The notes under the pieces are model-generated. The model was not told the DNA's origin, did not search any database, and saw only the letters and a list, made by a program, of their open reading frames with translations. 64,000 bases of DNA, taken from assembly GCA_030706405.1 (NCBI GenBank), contig JAUZOO010000009.1:172044-236043 (forward strand). Reading direction: 5' to 3'. Every line of letters begins with the position of its first letter. Within the stretch, counting starts at the first letter, position 1. This DNA comes from Bacteroidota bacterium. GTDB lineage: Bacteria > Bacteroidota > Bacteroidia > Bacteroidales > JAAUTT01. The translations under genes were made by a program, and so were the position numbers. Shown one piece after another: positions 37,764 through 47,117 of the stretch.

Positions 37764-39992
37764 TTAAATTTGGGTTATCTTGTGGATAATATCCTTCTGT
37801 CCTACAATCCAAATCAGGTCTCCTTTTTCGAAATTTAGGGCAGAATCGGGATTTAATATCCGGAGGCCGTTTCGTTCCAGACCGACAATAAGTCCTTTCG
37901 TCTTTTCCACGATGCCTGATTCGCGGATGGTTTTACCGATTAGTGACGAGTTGGCATCAATGGTAAAGTTTTGTAAAAATACCTGCAGTTCGTCCGGTAA
38001 CTTGTCGGTAATAATTTCAACTTCAATATATTTTTTAAATTCTTCCAGTTGAGAATCTGTTCCGATTACGGCAATTTTATCGTGTGGGTATAAATGGTCA
38101 TATTTATTTGGTATGCAAATGTTTATGCGCCCTCTTTCAATCATCGAGATGTTAATACCAAATTTTTCGCGCAAGGCCAGTTCCTCTAATGTTTTACCAA
38201 CGAAATGGGCTTCGGGGGAGACTTCAAAATAAGCTATATGTGCATCCCATGGCAGAATGTCGATACCTTGTTTGATGTGATCGTGGTTTTCGCGAGCATT
38301 TAAGTTTAACATAAAACGGGTTTCGATACGGTGGTAAAAAGCTTGTAACCGTTTGGAAAATATAATTATAAGTCCGACGAGGGCGGTGAGTCCGACTACA
38401 AAAGCAACTTTTGTTGAGAGCACACTGTTAATTAAAAAACCAACGTAAAATATAGCAAGGATGATGCGCGATAGTTCGAGCAGCACTAACGGGCCTCGGT
38501 TAAACTTGTTGTCGAGCCAAAGACGGGAATAGGCGTGGCTGTTGATTTTTTTTGCAGAGAGTGCCCATAAAAATGGGGAGGTAAGTGCCAATGGAATTAA
38601 AAGGGATATAGCTTTGGCAAGATAATAATGATGAATATTGTCGTAAATCCAAAAAACGAGGTAGTAGATGGATAGTAGGTATAAGGCAATTATAATGACT
38701 GAGTTGATAATAATGACGCTGGCATACGATTGAAATACCGATTTCCAGCCTAAGTCGGATTTATAAATTTGAGCTTCAGAGCTATAACGGTTTAGGGCTG
38801 TGCTCCAATTTTTAGGCAATCGGTGATGAAGCCAGTTATAAACCGGTTCGGCACTTTTTATCATATAAGGTGTAGTAAATGTAGTTATTAGTGACACTGC
38901 AACCGCAATTGGGTACAGAAAGTTGCTGGTAACATTGAGCGAAACGCCAAGCGTGGCAATGATAAACGAGAACTCGCCAATCTGGGCAAGACTGGTACCC
39001 GACTGGATAGCATGCTTTAAGGGCTGACCAGCTATTAATAGCCCGATGAGGTTTCCAAATGTTTTTCCAAAGATTACGACTCCCGCTATCAGCAGAATAA
39101 CTTCCCAATATTCGACCAGCATTTTAGGGTCGATTAACATTCCCACGGATACGAAGAATACAGCTCCGAATAAGTCTTTTACCGGTTTTACGAGCCGTTC
39201 TATTTTTTCGGCAAAGATGGTTTCGGCCAGAATCGACCCCATGATAAAAGCCCCCAAAGCCGACGAAAATCCTACATTGGTGGCAAATATCACCATACCG
39301 AGGCATAGTGCCAGCGTGGTAACTAGGAGGGTTTCTTCGTTCATGGCCTTCTTCATAAATTTAAAAAGCGTTGGCACCAGGTAGATTCCAATCAAAAACC
39401 ATAATACCAGGAAAAACACCAATTTTATTACGGTTGATAATACCATTCCGCCCGAAAAGCTTTGCGTTAAAGCAATGGTGGATAAGGAAACTAATATCAG
39501 AAGGGCTACGAGATCCTCTATTACCAAAATGCCGAATACCAGTTTGGCAAACTTGTGTGTTTTCATTCCGGTTTCGTCAAAAGCCCTGATAATTATAGCT
39601 GTTGATGATATAGCAATAATTCCGCCCAGAAAAATGCAGTCTATCCGTTTCCAGCCTAAAAGCGCGCCCGTAAAGTATCCCAGTACTAACATGCCGGTTA
39701 TTTCAATAACTGCAGCCACCGAAGCAGTACCTCCTACGGACAAGAGCCGTTTAAAACTGAACTCAAGGCCAAGCCCGAAAAGCATGAAGATTACGCCAAT
39801 ATCTGCCCAGATGTGGATGTTCTCGATATCGGAAATAGTAGGAAATAGTTTGAAATTGGGGCCTACCAACAATCCGGCAATAATGTATCCCAGTACAAGC
39901 GGTTGTTTTAACTTTTTAAAAATAAGCGTGGTAATGGCAGCTGCGCCAAGAATGAGGGCAAGGTCGGTAATTAAATGGGGCAGTTGGTTCAT
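37764..39992 (-). CDS. KefB-type monovalent cation:proton antiporter with TrkA-C domains
   Basis: The 742-residue protein has an N-terminal CPA2 Na+/H+ exchanger domain (about 5-385, with GLGLEFSFK and the helix IEDLVALLIL), an extra pair of membrane helices (about 420-560) and a cytosolic C-terminus with two TrkA-C-like domains (about 590-660 and 665-740). The nucleotide-binding TrkA-N part is missing. It likely exports K+ or Na+ under control of a small ligand. Confidence 0.88.
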   Translation of the reverse strand: MNQLPHLITDLALILGAAAITTLIFKKLKQPLVLGYIIAGLLVGPNFKLFPTISDIENIHIWADIGVIFMLFGLGLEFSFKRLLSVGGTASVAAVIEITGMLVLGYFTGALLGWKRIDCIFLGGIIAISSTAIIIRAFDETGMKTHKFAKLVFGILVIEDLVALLILVSLSTIALTQSFSGGMVLSTVIKLVFFLVLWFLIGIYLVPTLFKFMKKAMNEETLLVTTLALCLGMVIFATNVGFSSALGAFIMGSILAETIFAEKIERLVKPVKDLFGAVFFVSVGMLIDPKMLVEYWEVILLIAGVVIFGKTFGNLIGLLIAGQPLKHAIQSGTSLAQIGEFSFIIATLGVSLNVTSNFLYPIAVAVSLITTFTTPYMIKSAEPVYNWLHHRLPKNWSTALNRYSSEAQIYKSDLGWKSVFQSYASVIIINSVIIIALYLLSIYYLVFWIYDNIHHYYLAKAISLLIPLALTSPFLWALSAKKINSHAYSRLWLDNKFNRGPLVLLELSRIILAIFYVGFLINSVLSTKVAFVVGLTALVGLIIIFSKRLQAFYHRIETRFMLNLNARENHDHIKQGIDILPWDAHIAYFEVSPEAHFVGKTLEELALREKFGINISMIERGRINICIPNKYDHLYPHDKIAVIGTDSQLEEFKKYIEVEIITDKLPDELQVFLQNFTIDANSSLIGKTIRESGIVEKTKGLIVGLERNGLRILNPDSALNFEKGDLIWIVGQKDIIHKITQI

Positions 39993-40061
39993 TGGATTGC
40001 GTTTTATGTGCAGTCAGCTATTCTGTTGACATTAAAATTAAGCATAATTGATTACTTAACA

Positions 40062-40116
40062 GAAAATAAAAAATAAAGTTGCGAAGCTGAAAAATCATCT
40101 GCAGCTTCGCAACTTT
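40062..40116 (-). terminator. Intrinsic terminator after the 39-aa peptide gene
   Basis: A perfect 15-bp stem (40075-40089 with 40102-40116) is followed on the minus strand by an AT tract rich in T. It lies 26 bases past the stop of the small membrane peptide and upstream of the antiporter gene. Confidence 0.8.
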
Positions 40117-40141
40117 GAGTATTTATTAAATAATTAGATGG

Positions 40142-40261
40142 TTACATCTTGTCCATAAACCATTGCAGTACTTTTGAAATGGCTACCAAGGCAATGATAA
40201 AACCTACAAAAAGAGCTAAGTATCCTAAAAATCCGTGTTTTTTAATATTATTGTCGTTCAT
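40142..40261 (-). CDS. 39-residue single-pass membrane peptide
   Basis: An ATG at 40261 opens a 39-codon frame whose product has a charged N-terminus (MNDNNIKKHG), one hydrophobic helix (YLALFVGFIIALVAI) and an amphipathic tail (SKVLQWFMDKM). A strong terminator 26 bases past its stop supports an independent small gene. No family is recognised. Confidence 0.55.
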   Translation of the reverse strand: MNDNNIKKHGFLGYLALFVGFIIALVAISKVLQWFMDKM

Positions 40262-40461
40262 GATTAAGCATTTTAAGAAATTATAAATTAAAAAATTCCA
40301 TCATCGAAAAGGAAGGAGTGTCTTTCGTGTCCCGAACTGAACAATACATTTGAGCAATACTATGCCATAACAGTGTTTTCACTGCCGGATATGCATTAAA
40401 ATAGCTGATGTTATGATGTTCCTGTAAATGAATAATTTCGAATAACGGGAAAAATGTTGAA

Positions 40462-40836
40462 TCAAATTTGAAGTTTACAAACCCAGCTTAGAATATTGAG
40501 GTTTTTATATGACGAGTTTATTGAGGCTGATCCTCGTGCGTTTTTTGTTGGATAACAATCAGTTGATGAATATGATAAATTATTGAAAAATGTTTTGTGA
40601 AGAATGTTGTTGTGGCATGTAGGAGCTGGTACCGACTCGGATGGAGTTATGGTAAATGCACCAGAGGAAGTTTTGAAGTATTGAATAAGCTCCGACGTCT
40701 TGGAATCTGGATGAAAATCAGTTGATAAAGCTGAATGTAACCGGAGCGAATGCATCAGAAATGTACAGGCTACTATTCCACCTAATAAAATGGTGAATAG
40801 TTTTTTTAACCGTGTATGTTTCCTGAAGTCAGTCAT
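40462..40836 (-). CDS. Hypothetical membrane-anchored protein, 124 aa
   Basis: Starting at the ATG at 40836, the product has a basic N-terminus, one hydrophobic segment (LFTILLGGIVACTFLMH) and then a Ser/Thr-rich region with several Cys and no recognisable domain. It follows rmuC by about 60 bases on the same strand. It looks like an exported protein, but its composition is weak evidence of coding and it may be a chance frame. Confidence 0.35.
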   Translation of the reverse strand: MTDFRKHTRLKKLFTILLGGIVACTFLMHSLRLHSALSTDFHPDSKTSELIQYFKTSSGAFTITPSESVPAPTCHNNILHKTFFNNLSYSSTDCYPTKNARGSASINSSYKNLNILSWVCKLQI

Positions 40837-40896
40837 TATATAGAATCTGATTTTTGGCAAAATAACATTTGTAAACGGAAAAATCAAATTGGGTTT

Positions 40897-42345
40897 TTAT
40901 TCGTCGTCGTTTTCAAGTGCCTCACCCAAAATAAGGGCAGATTCATTTTGAGGTAATTCCTGTATGGATTTGAGCTTGCTTTGTATCTTTCGGGTACGTG
41001 TACCTACCAGTTCGTCAATGTCTTCGCCGGCTTTGTTGATTTTTTCCTGAGCTTTTTTTAGTACCTCACCAAAGCGGGCAAATTCGGTTTTTACGGCGCC
41101 GAGGACTTTCCATACTTCGCCTGAACGTTTTTCGATAGCCAGTGTACGAAATCCTATTTGAAGACTATTAAGAATCGCTGCCAGCGTGGTAGGACCGGTA
41201 ATTACAATTTTATACTCGCGTTGTACGGTTTCGATAAGGCTGGTGCGGCGAACGATTTCGGCATAAAGCCCTTCAACGGGAAGAAACATGATTCCAAAAT
41301 CGGTAGTAAATGGAGGATCGAGGTATTTGTCATGAATGTCCTTTGCAAATTTTTTGATGCTGCTTTCGAGCGATTTGGCGGCAGAATTTATTGTGTCGGT
41401 ATCGCCCTTTTCGTAAGCATCGAGCAGGGTGTGGTAATCTTCGATAGGAAATTTAGAATCGATAGGCAGGTAAACGGATTGACCGAAATCGTCTCGGCCT
41501 GGCAGTTTAATGGCAAACTCCACATTGTCGCGCGAGCCTTTGCGGGTAACCACATTTCGTTCGTACTGGCCTGAATTAAGGATTTGTTCCAAGATGTTGC
41601 CAAGTTGTATCTCGCCAAGCATACCGCGTGTTTTAACGTTCGAAAGCACTTTTTTGAGGTCGCCAACGCCGGTCGCTAGGTTTTGCATTTCGCCCAGTCC
41701 TTTATGAACCTGTTCAAGCCGTTCGCTCACTTGGTTAAACGATTCGCTAAGGCGTTTTTCGAGGGTTGCCTGAAGTTTTTCGTCAACCGTGGCACGCATT
41801 TCTTCGAGTTTTTTGATGTTTTCGTCCTGTAATGTTTTCAGACGGTTTTCGACTGTTTCGCGTACCTTGTCAAGTTGCAGCATCATCGAATCGAGCTTTT
41901 GGCGTTGCAACTCATTGAAATCTTTTACGTTAAGCGAAAAATTATCTTCAAACGATTTTAATGAAGCCTTTTGTTCGTCGCGGTTGGAACGATCACTTAA
42001 CGCCTGTTGCTCACGAAATTTATTCAACTGGGCTGCAAAACCTTCCAGTTGTTCCTTTTGTAAACGACCAATATCGGTTATCGTTTGGGAGATGATTTCG
42101 GAAAATGTTTTCAGCGCATCGAGCGATTCCGTGCGGGTTTCGCGGGCATTGCGCAGGGTTTCTTCGCGGTTACGGGCAAATTCTTCGTGAAGGGAAGTGT
42201 TAAGCCTGGAAATCTGTTGGTTAACCTGTTCGAAGTAAATGTGTTGGTTGTTACTGCTTTGAGCAGAATTTGTTTTTTGAAGGATGAGAATGCAAAGTAT
42301 CACTGCCACTACTGAAATGGCAAGCGTTATGGTGGTTAATAGCAT
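40897..42345 (-). CDS. rmuC: DNA recombination protein RmuC
   Basis: The 482-residue protein has an N-terminal membrane anchor (about 3-22), a long coiled coil (about 35-230) and the RmuC nuclease-like domain (about 245-440) with GEIQLGNILEQIL, LPIDSKFP and the DFGIMFLPVEGLYAE stretch. RmuC limits inversions at short inverted repeats in E. coli. A TATCTTTG box lies 26-33 bases upstream of the ATG. Confidence 0.94.
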   Translation of the reverse strand: MLLTTITLAISVVAVILCILILQKTNSAQSSNNQHIYFEQVNQQISRLNTSLHEEFARNREETLRNARETRTESLDALKTFSEIISQTITDIGRLQKEQLEGFAAQLNKFREQQALSDRSNRDEQKASLKSFEDNFSLNVKDFNELQRQKLDSMMLQLDKVRETVENRLKTLQDENIKKLEEMRATVDEKLQATLEKRLSESFNQVSERLEQVHKGLGEMQNLATGVGDLKKVLSNVKTRGMLGEIQLGNILEQILNSGQYERNVVTRKGSRDNVEFAIKLPGRDDFGQSVYLPIDSKFPIEDYHTLLDAYEKGDTDTINSAAKSLESSIKKFAKDIHDKYLDPPFTTDFGIMFLPVEGLYAEIVRRTSLIETVQREYKIVITGPTTLAAILNSLQIGFRTLAIEKRSGEVWKVLGAVKTEFARFGEVLKKAQEKINKAGEDIDELVGTRTRKIQSKLKSIQELPQNESALILGEALENDDE

Positions 42346-42370
42346 ATCCGGGAAAGTTATGGTTTGCCCT

Positions 42371-42378
42371 CAAAGATA
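42371..42378 (-). promoter_or_regulatory. -7 box for rmuC
   Basis: Minus-strand TATCTTTG matches TAnnTTTG, 25 bases before the ATG. Confidence 0.45.
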
Positions 42379-42531
42379 GGATATTTAAGAAGAGGTTTCT
42401 GACAACGTTTTTCAGAAATGAAGCAAAAAAGAAAGAAAAGCGGGAGTCTCGTAAAATTTACTTTTATGGCGGAATTACAAATTTTGCCGAGCATAAGGTC
42501 TTATCAAAAATGGTGGAGAGGATAGAAAATG

Positions 42532-42562
42532 AAAAAGCCGAAAACGTAGAGTTTTCGGCTTT
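42532..42562 (-). terminator. Intrinsic terminator after asnA
   Basis: A 12-bp stem (AAAGCCGAAAAC, 42534-42545, complement 42551-42562) with a GTAGA loop and a T tail on the minus strand. Confidence 0.9.
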
Positions 42563-42589
42563 AGTCATAGTATTGATTTCTTAGGAATA

Positions 42590-43624
42590 TTACATCAGGT
42601 TGATGCCATTTTTACGGCATTCTTCCACCATTTTTTCGGGCCAGATCGAAGCCTGGATTTCGCCGATATGAGCCTTGCGCAGAAAGAACATGCACAAACG
42701 CGATTGTCCGATACCTCCGCCAATGGAAAGGGGCAGGGTGTCATTAAGCAAGCGCTGGTGGAAATAGAGTTCTTTGCGGTTTTCGGCGCCAGCTTCCTTT
42801 AATTGGTAAAGTAATGCATCTTTATCAACACGAATACCCATTGATGAGATTTCGAAAGCTTCCTGCAGGATAGGATTCCAAACAACGATGTCGCCATTGA
42901 GACCGCGGTAACCGTCTGCATTGGGAGTGCTCCAATCATCATAGTCGGGAGCGCGTCCGTCGTGTTTTTCGCCGTTCGCCAATTTCCCGCCGATACCGAT
43001 AACAAAGATGGCGCCGTATTTACGGGCAGCTTCGGTTTCTCTTTCTTTGGTTGAAAGGTTGGGGTATTGTTTCAACAGGTCTTCGGCTTGGATAAAGGTG
43101 ATTTCTTCGGGAAGAATAGGTGAAATTTGAGGGTAGCTCTCAAATACTTTATATTCGGTCCGTTTTAATGCCGAGAAGATGCTGCTTACGATTTGTTTCA
43201 GGAAATCGAGGTTGCGTTGCTCTTTAGACATTACACGTTCCCAGTCCCACTGGTCAACATACAGCGAGTGGATGTTGTCCATTTCTTCGTCCGGACGGAT
43301 AGCATTCATGTCGGTATAGAGGCCGTATCCCTGTTCGATGTTGTAATCGGCCAACATCATGCGTTTCCATTTGGCCAGCGAGTGTACCACTTCGGCAGTA
43401 GCTTCGTTCATATCTTTGATGGGGAACGATACCGGACGTTCGGTGCCGTTGAGATCATCGTTGATACCGGTTCCTTTTAATACGAATAAAGGAGCGGTAA
43501 CCCGGCGAAGACCCAGTTCCGAGGAAAGTTCCTGTTCAAAAAAATCTTTAACAAGTTTAATGGCTTTCTCGGTTTGTTTCAGGTCGAGCGCCGATGTATA
43601 ATTTTCCGGAATGAAAAGTTTCAT
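42590..43624 (-). CDS. asnA: Aspartate-ammonia ligase (asparagine synthetase A)
   Basis: AsnA makes asparagine from aspartate, ammonia and ATP. The 344-residue protein has the class II tRNA-synthetase-like core: RRVTAPLFVLKGTGINDDLNG near the N-terminus, HSLYVDQWDWERV, and the C-terminal motif 3 LPLSIGGGIGQSRLCMFFLRKAHIGEIQ. It has its own promoter and terminator. Ammonia dependence fits the ammonium-uptake genes elsewhere in the window. Confidence 0.97.
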   Translation of the reverse strand: MKLFIPENYTSALDLKQTEKAIKLVKDFFEQELSSELGLRRVTAPLFVLKGTGINDDLNGTERPVSFPIKDMNEATAEVVHSLAKWKRMMLADYNIEQGYGLYTDMNAIRPDEEMDNIHSLYVDQWDWERVMSKEQRNLDFLKQIVSSIFSALKRTEYKVFESYPQISPILPEEITFIQAEDLLKQYPNLSTKERETEAARKYGAIFVIGIGGKLANGEKHDGRAPDYDDWSTPNADGYRGLNGDIVVWNPILQEAFEISSMGIRVDKDALLYQLKEAGAENRKELYFHQRLLNDTLPLSIGGGIGQSRLCMFFLRKAHIGEIQASIWPEKMVEECRKNGINLM

Positions 43625-43664
43625 AAATGGTTGGTTTATTTTTATTTTTTTACAAAAAGCATGA

Positions 43665-43695
43665 CAAAGCTATAAAAAGCACTCAAAATCGACAA
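43665..43695 (-). promoter_or_regulatory. Promoter of asnA
   Basis: On the minus strand TTG (43693-43695), 20 bases, then TAGCTTTG (43665-43672): a near-ideal TTG-N20-TAnnTTTG promoter 40 bases upstream of the ATG. Confidence 0.65.
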
Positions 43696-44125
43696 ATTTT
43701 TCGTGAATATGAAAGTGATTGGATCGAAAAATGAAAAATAGTGAATAAAATAGTGATTATTTTTGAATGGGGTGCGTTTTTGAAAAATGTGGTTTATTAT
43801 TTGGAAGGAGGTTTCGATAAGGGGGTGTTGATAAAAAGTATATTGCTTTTATACAAGCACCCCCGGAAATAAGTCGACTGAAAAAAGTGTATATTTTTAT
43901 TATAAATCTTTAGTTTTATCTGTTTTAGCTTTATTTTGTTGAAATAATCTGTAGGTTTTAGTGCACCTGTATGGATTTTAAGCCTTTTTGATATGGGATA
44001 TATACTATATTTGCTACTCAGATTCTTTGTTACGGTTCAATTCTTTCACTAACAGCTACAGCCATTCCAACTTCAAAGGCTGTGTAAAATAACTAACTAT
44101 AATATAACCAGAAATATATATTGAA
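43696..44125. promoter_or_regulatory. Intergenic region with esterase promoter box
   Basis: No gene is visible. TATATTTG at 44006-44013 matches the -7 box and would start the esterase transcript with a leader of about 105 bases. Confidence 0.35.
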
Positions 44126-44956
44126 ATGAAAAGAGTATTACTATCAATTTTTTTATGCGGACTGGCGATTGTTTCTTTTGCCCAGAAAACTGAATATGCA
44201 ATAAAGCAAAACGTTCCCTATTATAGTGAAACTGTAAGTCAGGCCGATGGGTACATTAAGGAACGCTGTGTTTTAGACGTTTACTATCCTAAAGATAAAA
44301 AAGGATTTGCCACCATTGTATGGTTTCATGGCGGCGGATTAACCGGGGGAAGTAAAGAAATTCCGGAAGCTCTCAAGGAAAAAGGATATTGCATTGTTGG
44401 GGTTAATTACCGTTTAAGTCCAAAGGTTAAAGCTCCTAAATATATTGAAGACGCTGCCGCTGCCGTGGCTTGGGTTTTTAATAATATTGAGGGTTTTGGT
44501 GGAGATCCGGGTGAAATTTTTGTTTCGGGACATTCGGCTGGAGGGTATCTTACCTGTATGATAGGGTTGGATAAAAAATGGCTTAACGTTTATAATATTG
44601 ATGCCAACCGCATTGCCGGGCTGATTCCTTTCAGTGGCCAGGCCATTACCCACTTTACCATCCGGAAGGAGCGGGGTATTCCCGATACTCAGCCTGTTGT
44701 TGACGAATTTGCTCCTCTTTATTACGTGCGGGCCGATGCTCCTCCGTTGTTATTGATTACCGGCGACCGGGAAATGGAAATGCTGGGTCGTTACGAGGAG
44801 AATGCCTACCTGATGCGTATGATGAAAATTGCCGGACATAAGGAAACCAAACTTTATGAGCTGGACGGTTACGGGCATAATATGACCGAACCGGCTTTTC
44901 CCTTGCTCCTGAATGAAATTCGGAGAATTCTTAACAAGAAGGCTGGAAAGGAATAA
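44126..44956 (+). CDS. Secreted alpha/beta hydrolase (carboxylesterase, BD-FAE/HSL-like)
   Basis: A signal peptide (ends VSFAQ) precedes a 276-residue esterase with the HGGG oxyanion-hole motif (68-71), nucleophile GHSAGG (Ser137), an acidic residue in LLLITGDRE and the His in DGYGHNM. The fold matches acetyl-xylan or feruloyl esterase-like enzymes and carotenoid-type hydrolases; the substrate is not readable. It is monocistronic with a strong terminator. Confidence 0.88.
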   Translation: MKRVLLSIFLCGLAIVSFAQKTEYAIKQNVPYYSETVSQADGYIKERCVLDVYYPKDKKGFATIVWFHGGGLTGGSKEIPEALKEKGYCIVGVNYRLSPKVKAPKYIEDAAAAVAWVFNNIEGFGGDPGEIFVSGHSAGGYLTCMIGLDKKWLNVYNIDANRIAGLIPFSGQAITHFTIRKERGIPDTQPVVDEFAPLYYVRADAPPLLLITGDREMEMLGRYEENAYLMRMMKIAGHKETKLYELDGYGHNMTEPAFPLLLNEIRRILNKKAGKE

Positions 44957-44981
44957 CCTTTTCTTATAATATTCAATGTTG

Positions 44982-45023
44982 CAAGGCAAACGTAATTTTT
45001 AAATACGTTTGCCTTGTTTTTTT
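44982..45023 (+). terminator. Intrinsic terminator after the esterase
   Basis: A 13-bp stem (44982-44994 with 45004-45016) is followed by seven T. Confidence 0.9.
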
Positions 45024-45050
45024 AACGTACAACGGATTGTTCTAATTTCT

Positions 45051-45083
45051 CCCAATTTTCTCCAAAATATCCGCTTATTTTTG
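45051..45083 (+). promoter_or_regulatory. Shared operator/promoter, site 1 (response regulator gene)
   Basis: CCCAATTTTCTCCAAA (45051-45066) is followed after the same distance as in sites 2 and 3 by the -7 box TATTTTTG (45076-45083). Half-sites CCAAW recur 10 bases apart, and the last CAAA to the final G of TTTG spans 17 bases. This suggests direct-repeat binding by an OmpR-type regulator at the -33 region. Confidence 0.7.
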
Positions 45084-45099
45084 TGTAAAAATTTTCGCA

Positions 45100-45780
45100 T
45101 TGAAAATATTAGTCATTGAAGATGAGGTAAATCTTCGCGAAACCATTGTTGCCTTTCTCGAAGAAGAAGGTTATTGCTGTGAACAGGCCGGAAACCTTGA
45201 ACTTGGTTCAGAGAAAACCAATCTCTACGAATACGATTGCATGATTGTGGATATTGGTTTGCCCGATGGTAATGGCTTGTCATTGGTCAAGGAACTGAAA
45301 AAACGCCATCCGGAAACTGGCATCATCATCATTTCGGCCAAGAATTCGCTCGAAGATAAAATCTCCGGATTGGATTTGGGCGCCGACGATTATCTTACCA
45401 AGCCTTTTCATCTTCCCGAATTAAATTCGCGAATAAAATCGTTGCTCCGTCGGCGAAAATTTGAAGGCAGAAAAGAAATTTGCCTCGATAAAATTAGGAT
45501 TCTCCCCGAGGACAGGATGGTTTACGTACAAAGCGAACCCTTACCGCTTACTAAAAAGGAATTCGACCTGTTGGTGTTTTTCGTTACCAACCCCAAACGG
45601 GTGCTTACCAAGGAGGCCATTGCCGAACATCTTTGGGGCGACTTTGCCGATTCGTCTGACTCATTCGACTTTGTCTACTCGCACATCAAGAATCTGCGCC
45701 GCAAACTCCTTGAAAAGACCGGTACTGATTATTTTCAGAATGTTTATGGAACCGGCTATACTTTTATAGGCGAGGCCTGA
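45100..45780 (+). CDS. OmpR-family response regulator of the efflux locus
   Basis: The 226-residue regulator has receiver residues in VIEDE, phospho-acceptor Asp in MIVDIGLPDG (about 51), Thr/Ser in IIISAK and Lys in TKPF, then a winged-helix domain ending YFQNVYGTGYTF. It starts at TTG (45100), the only codon that fits the universal KILVIEDE N-terminus. The kinase gene follows 26 bases later. It probably binds the CCCAAATTTCTCCAAA-type sites found here and at two downstream genes. Confidence 0.92.
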   Translation: MKILVIEDEVNLRETIVAFLEEEGYCCEQAGNLELGSEKTNLYEYDCMIVDIGLPDGNGLSLVKELKKRHPETGIIIISAKNSLEDKISGLDLGADDYLTKPFHLPELNSRIKSLLRRRKFEGRKEICLDKIRILPEDRMVYVQSEPLPLTKKEFDLLVFFVTNPKRVLTKEAIAEHLWGDFADSSDSFDFVYSHIKNLRRKLLEKTGTDYFQNVYGTGYTFIGEA

Positions 45781-45806
45781 TTATAAAACCAATCCTCAAT
45801 CTGGAA

Positions 45807-47063
45807 ATGAAGCTTCAAAACAAAATAAATATACGTTTTTCGCTTATTACGCTGCTGGTTTTTTCGGTAGCCGGTTTGTATTTTTATTATAAACTGGAAC
45901 GGAGCATTAACCATAATATAAAGGAAATGCTGGCATCGCGGAAGGGATATGTGATGCTGTACCTGCGGCAGCACAGTCCCACCGACACTGTTATTGTATC
46001 GCCCGATAATTCTATTTTTATAAAAACTGTACCCAAAATTGAACCGTATCAGCGGTTTTCCGATACGCTTATTTTTGACGAAGATGAGAAGGAGCTTGCC
46101 CCAGCCCGAAAATTAACTTTTTCGTATGCCGTAAACGAAAATTATTATGAAGTTATTATCACGCAATCATTATTAGAATCGGATGATTTACAAAAGATTA
46201 TCTTCTATTTTATGGTTGCGTTGTTTGTGGTGGTTTTGCTTGCCTTATCGATTCTTAATCGCTGGCTTTCAGCTTCAGCCTGGAAGCCTTTTTTCAACAG
46301 CCTTTCACTCCTGAAATCGTTTAAGATTGGAGAAAATAGCAACATACAATTCGATAAATCAGGCATTGACGAATTCGATCAGCTAAACGAAATACTTAAC
46401 GGTTTGATTCAAAAGGTGCAAGCGGATTTTATTAACCTGAAAGAATTTTCGGAAAACGCATCGCACGAAATTCAAACGCCGCTCGCCATCATCAAATCGA
46501 AGCTCGAAATGGTTTTGCAGGATAAAACCCTCACCGACCAGCAGCATCGACAGATACACGCCGCCTTCGAGTCGGCCATACGGCTTTCGAAACTAAACAG
46601 CGCACTGCTTCTGCTCTCCAAAATTGAAAACCGGCAGTTTGTTGAAACTGAAAATATTGATATTATAGAACTTATAAAGTCGAGGCTCGAATATCTGCAA
46701 GAGCTTATTGAACTCCGTCAATTGGAAGTGATAACGCAATTTGAAGGTGAGTTTGTGGTGAATATAAACCCGGTACTTGCCGAAATTTTAATCAACAACC
46801 TGTTGAGTAATGCCATGAAACACAATGCTGAACATGGCAGCATCCGCATTGTGGCGGGTAACGATGAGATTTCCGTTTGCAATCCCGGACTACCATTGAC
46901 AATAGAACCTTCAAAATTATTTGAGCGGTTTGTTAAGCATAAAACATCCGGCGATTCGACCGGTTTAGGCTTGGCCATTGCCAACGAGATTTGTAAGAGC
47001 TTTCATTTAACGTTACGGTACGAATACCGGGAAAATCTTCATTGCCTCATTCTCTCCAGATAA
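45807..47063 (+). CDS. Membrane sensor histidine kinase of the efflux locus
   Basis: The 418-residue kinase has membrane helices at about 10-28 and 132-152 that bound a short periplasmic domain of about 100 residues, then an H-box (ENASHEIQTPLAI), N box (LINNLLSNAMKHN) and STGLGLAIANEI. It is short in the C-terminus, ending soon after the G2 box. It is cotranscribed with its regulator; the adjacent RND pump and PepSY-like protein suggest it senses a metal, detergent or envelope stress. Confidence 0.92.
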   Translation: MKLQNKINIRFSLITLLVFSVAGLYFYYKLERSINHNIKEMLASRKGYVMLYLRQHSPTDTVIVSPDNSIFIKTVPKIEPYQRFSDTLIFDEDEKELAPARKLTFSYAVNENYYEVIITQSLLESDDLQKIIFYFMVALFVVVLLALSILNRWLSASAWKPFFNSLSLLKSFKIGENSNIQFDKSGIDEFDQLNEILNGLIQKVQADFINLKEFSENASHEIQTPLAIIKSKLEMVLQDKTLTDQQHRQIHAAFESAIRLSKLNSALLLLSKIENRQFVETENIDIIELIKSRLEYLQELIELRQLEVITQFEGEFVVNINPVLAEILINNLLSNAMKHNAEHGSIRIVAGNDEISVCNPGLPLTIEPSKLFERFVKHKTSGDSTGLGLAIANEICKSFHLTLRYEYRENLHCLILSR

Positions 47064-47064
47064 T

Positions 47065-47097
47065 CCCAAATTTCTCCAAAGTCGCATGTTTTCTTTG
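47065..47097 (+). promoter_or_regulatory. Shared operator/promoter, site 2 (outer-membrane receptor gene)
   Basis: CCCAAATTTCTCCAAA (47065-47080) precedes TTTCTTTG (47090-47097, one mismatch to TAnnTTTG). Spacing is identical to sites 1 and 3, and the start codon lies 20 bases downstream. Confidence 0.75.
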
Positions 47098-47117
47098 TAA
47101 GAAAACTTTAAGCCTTT

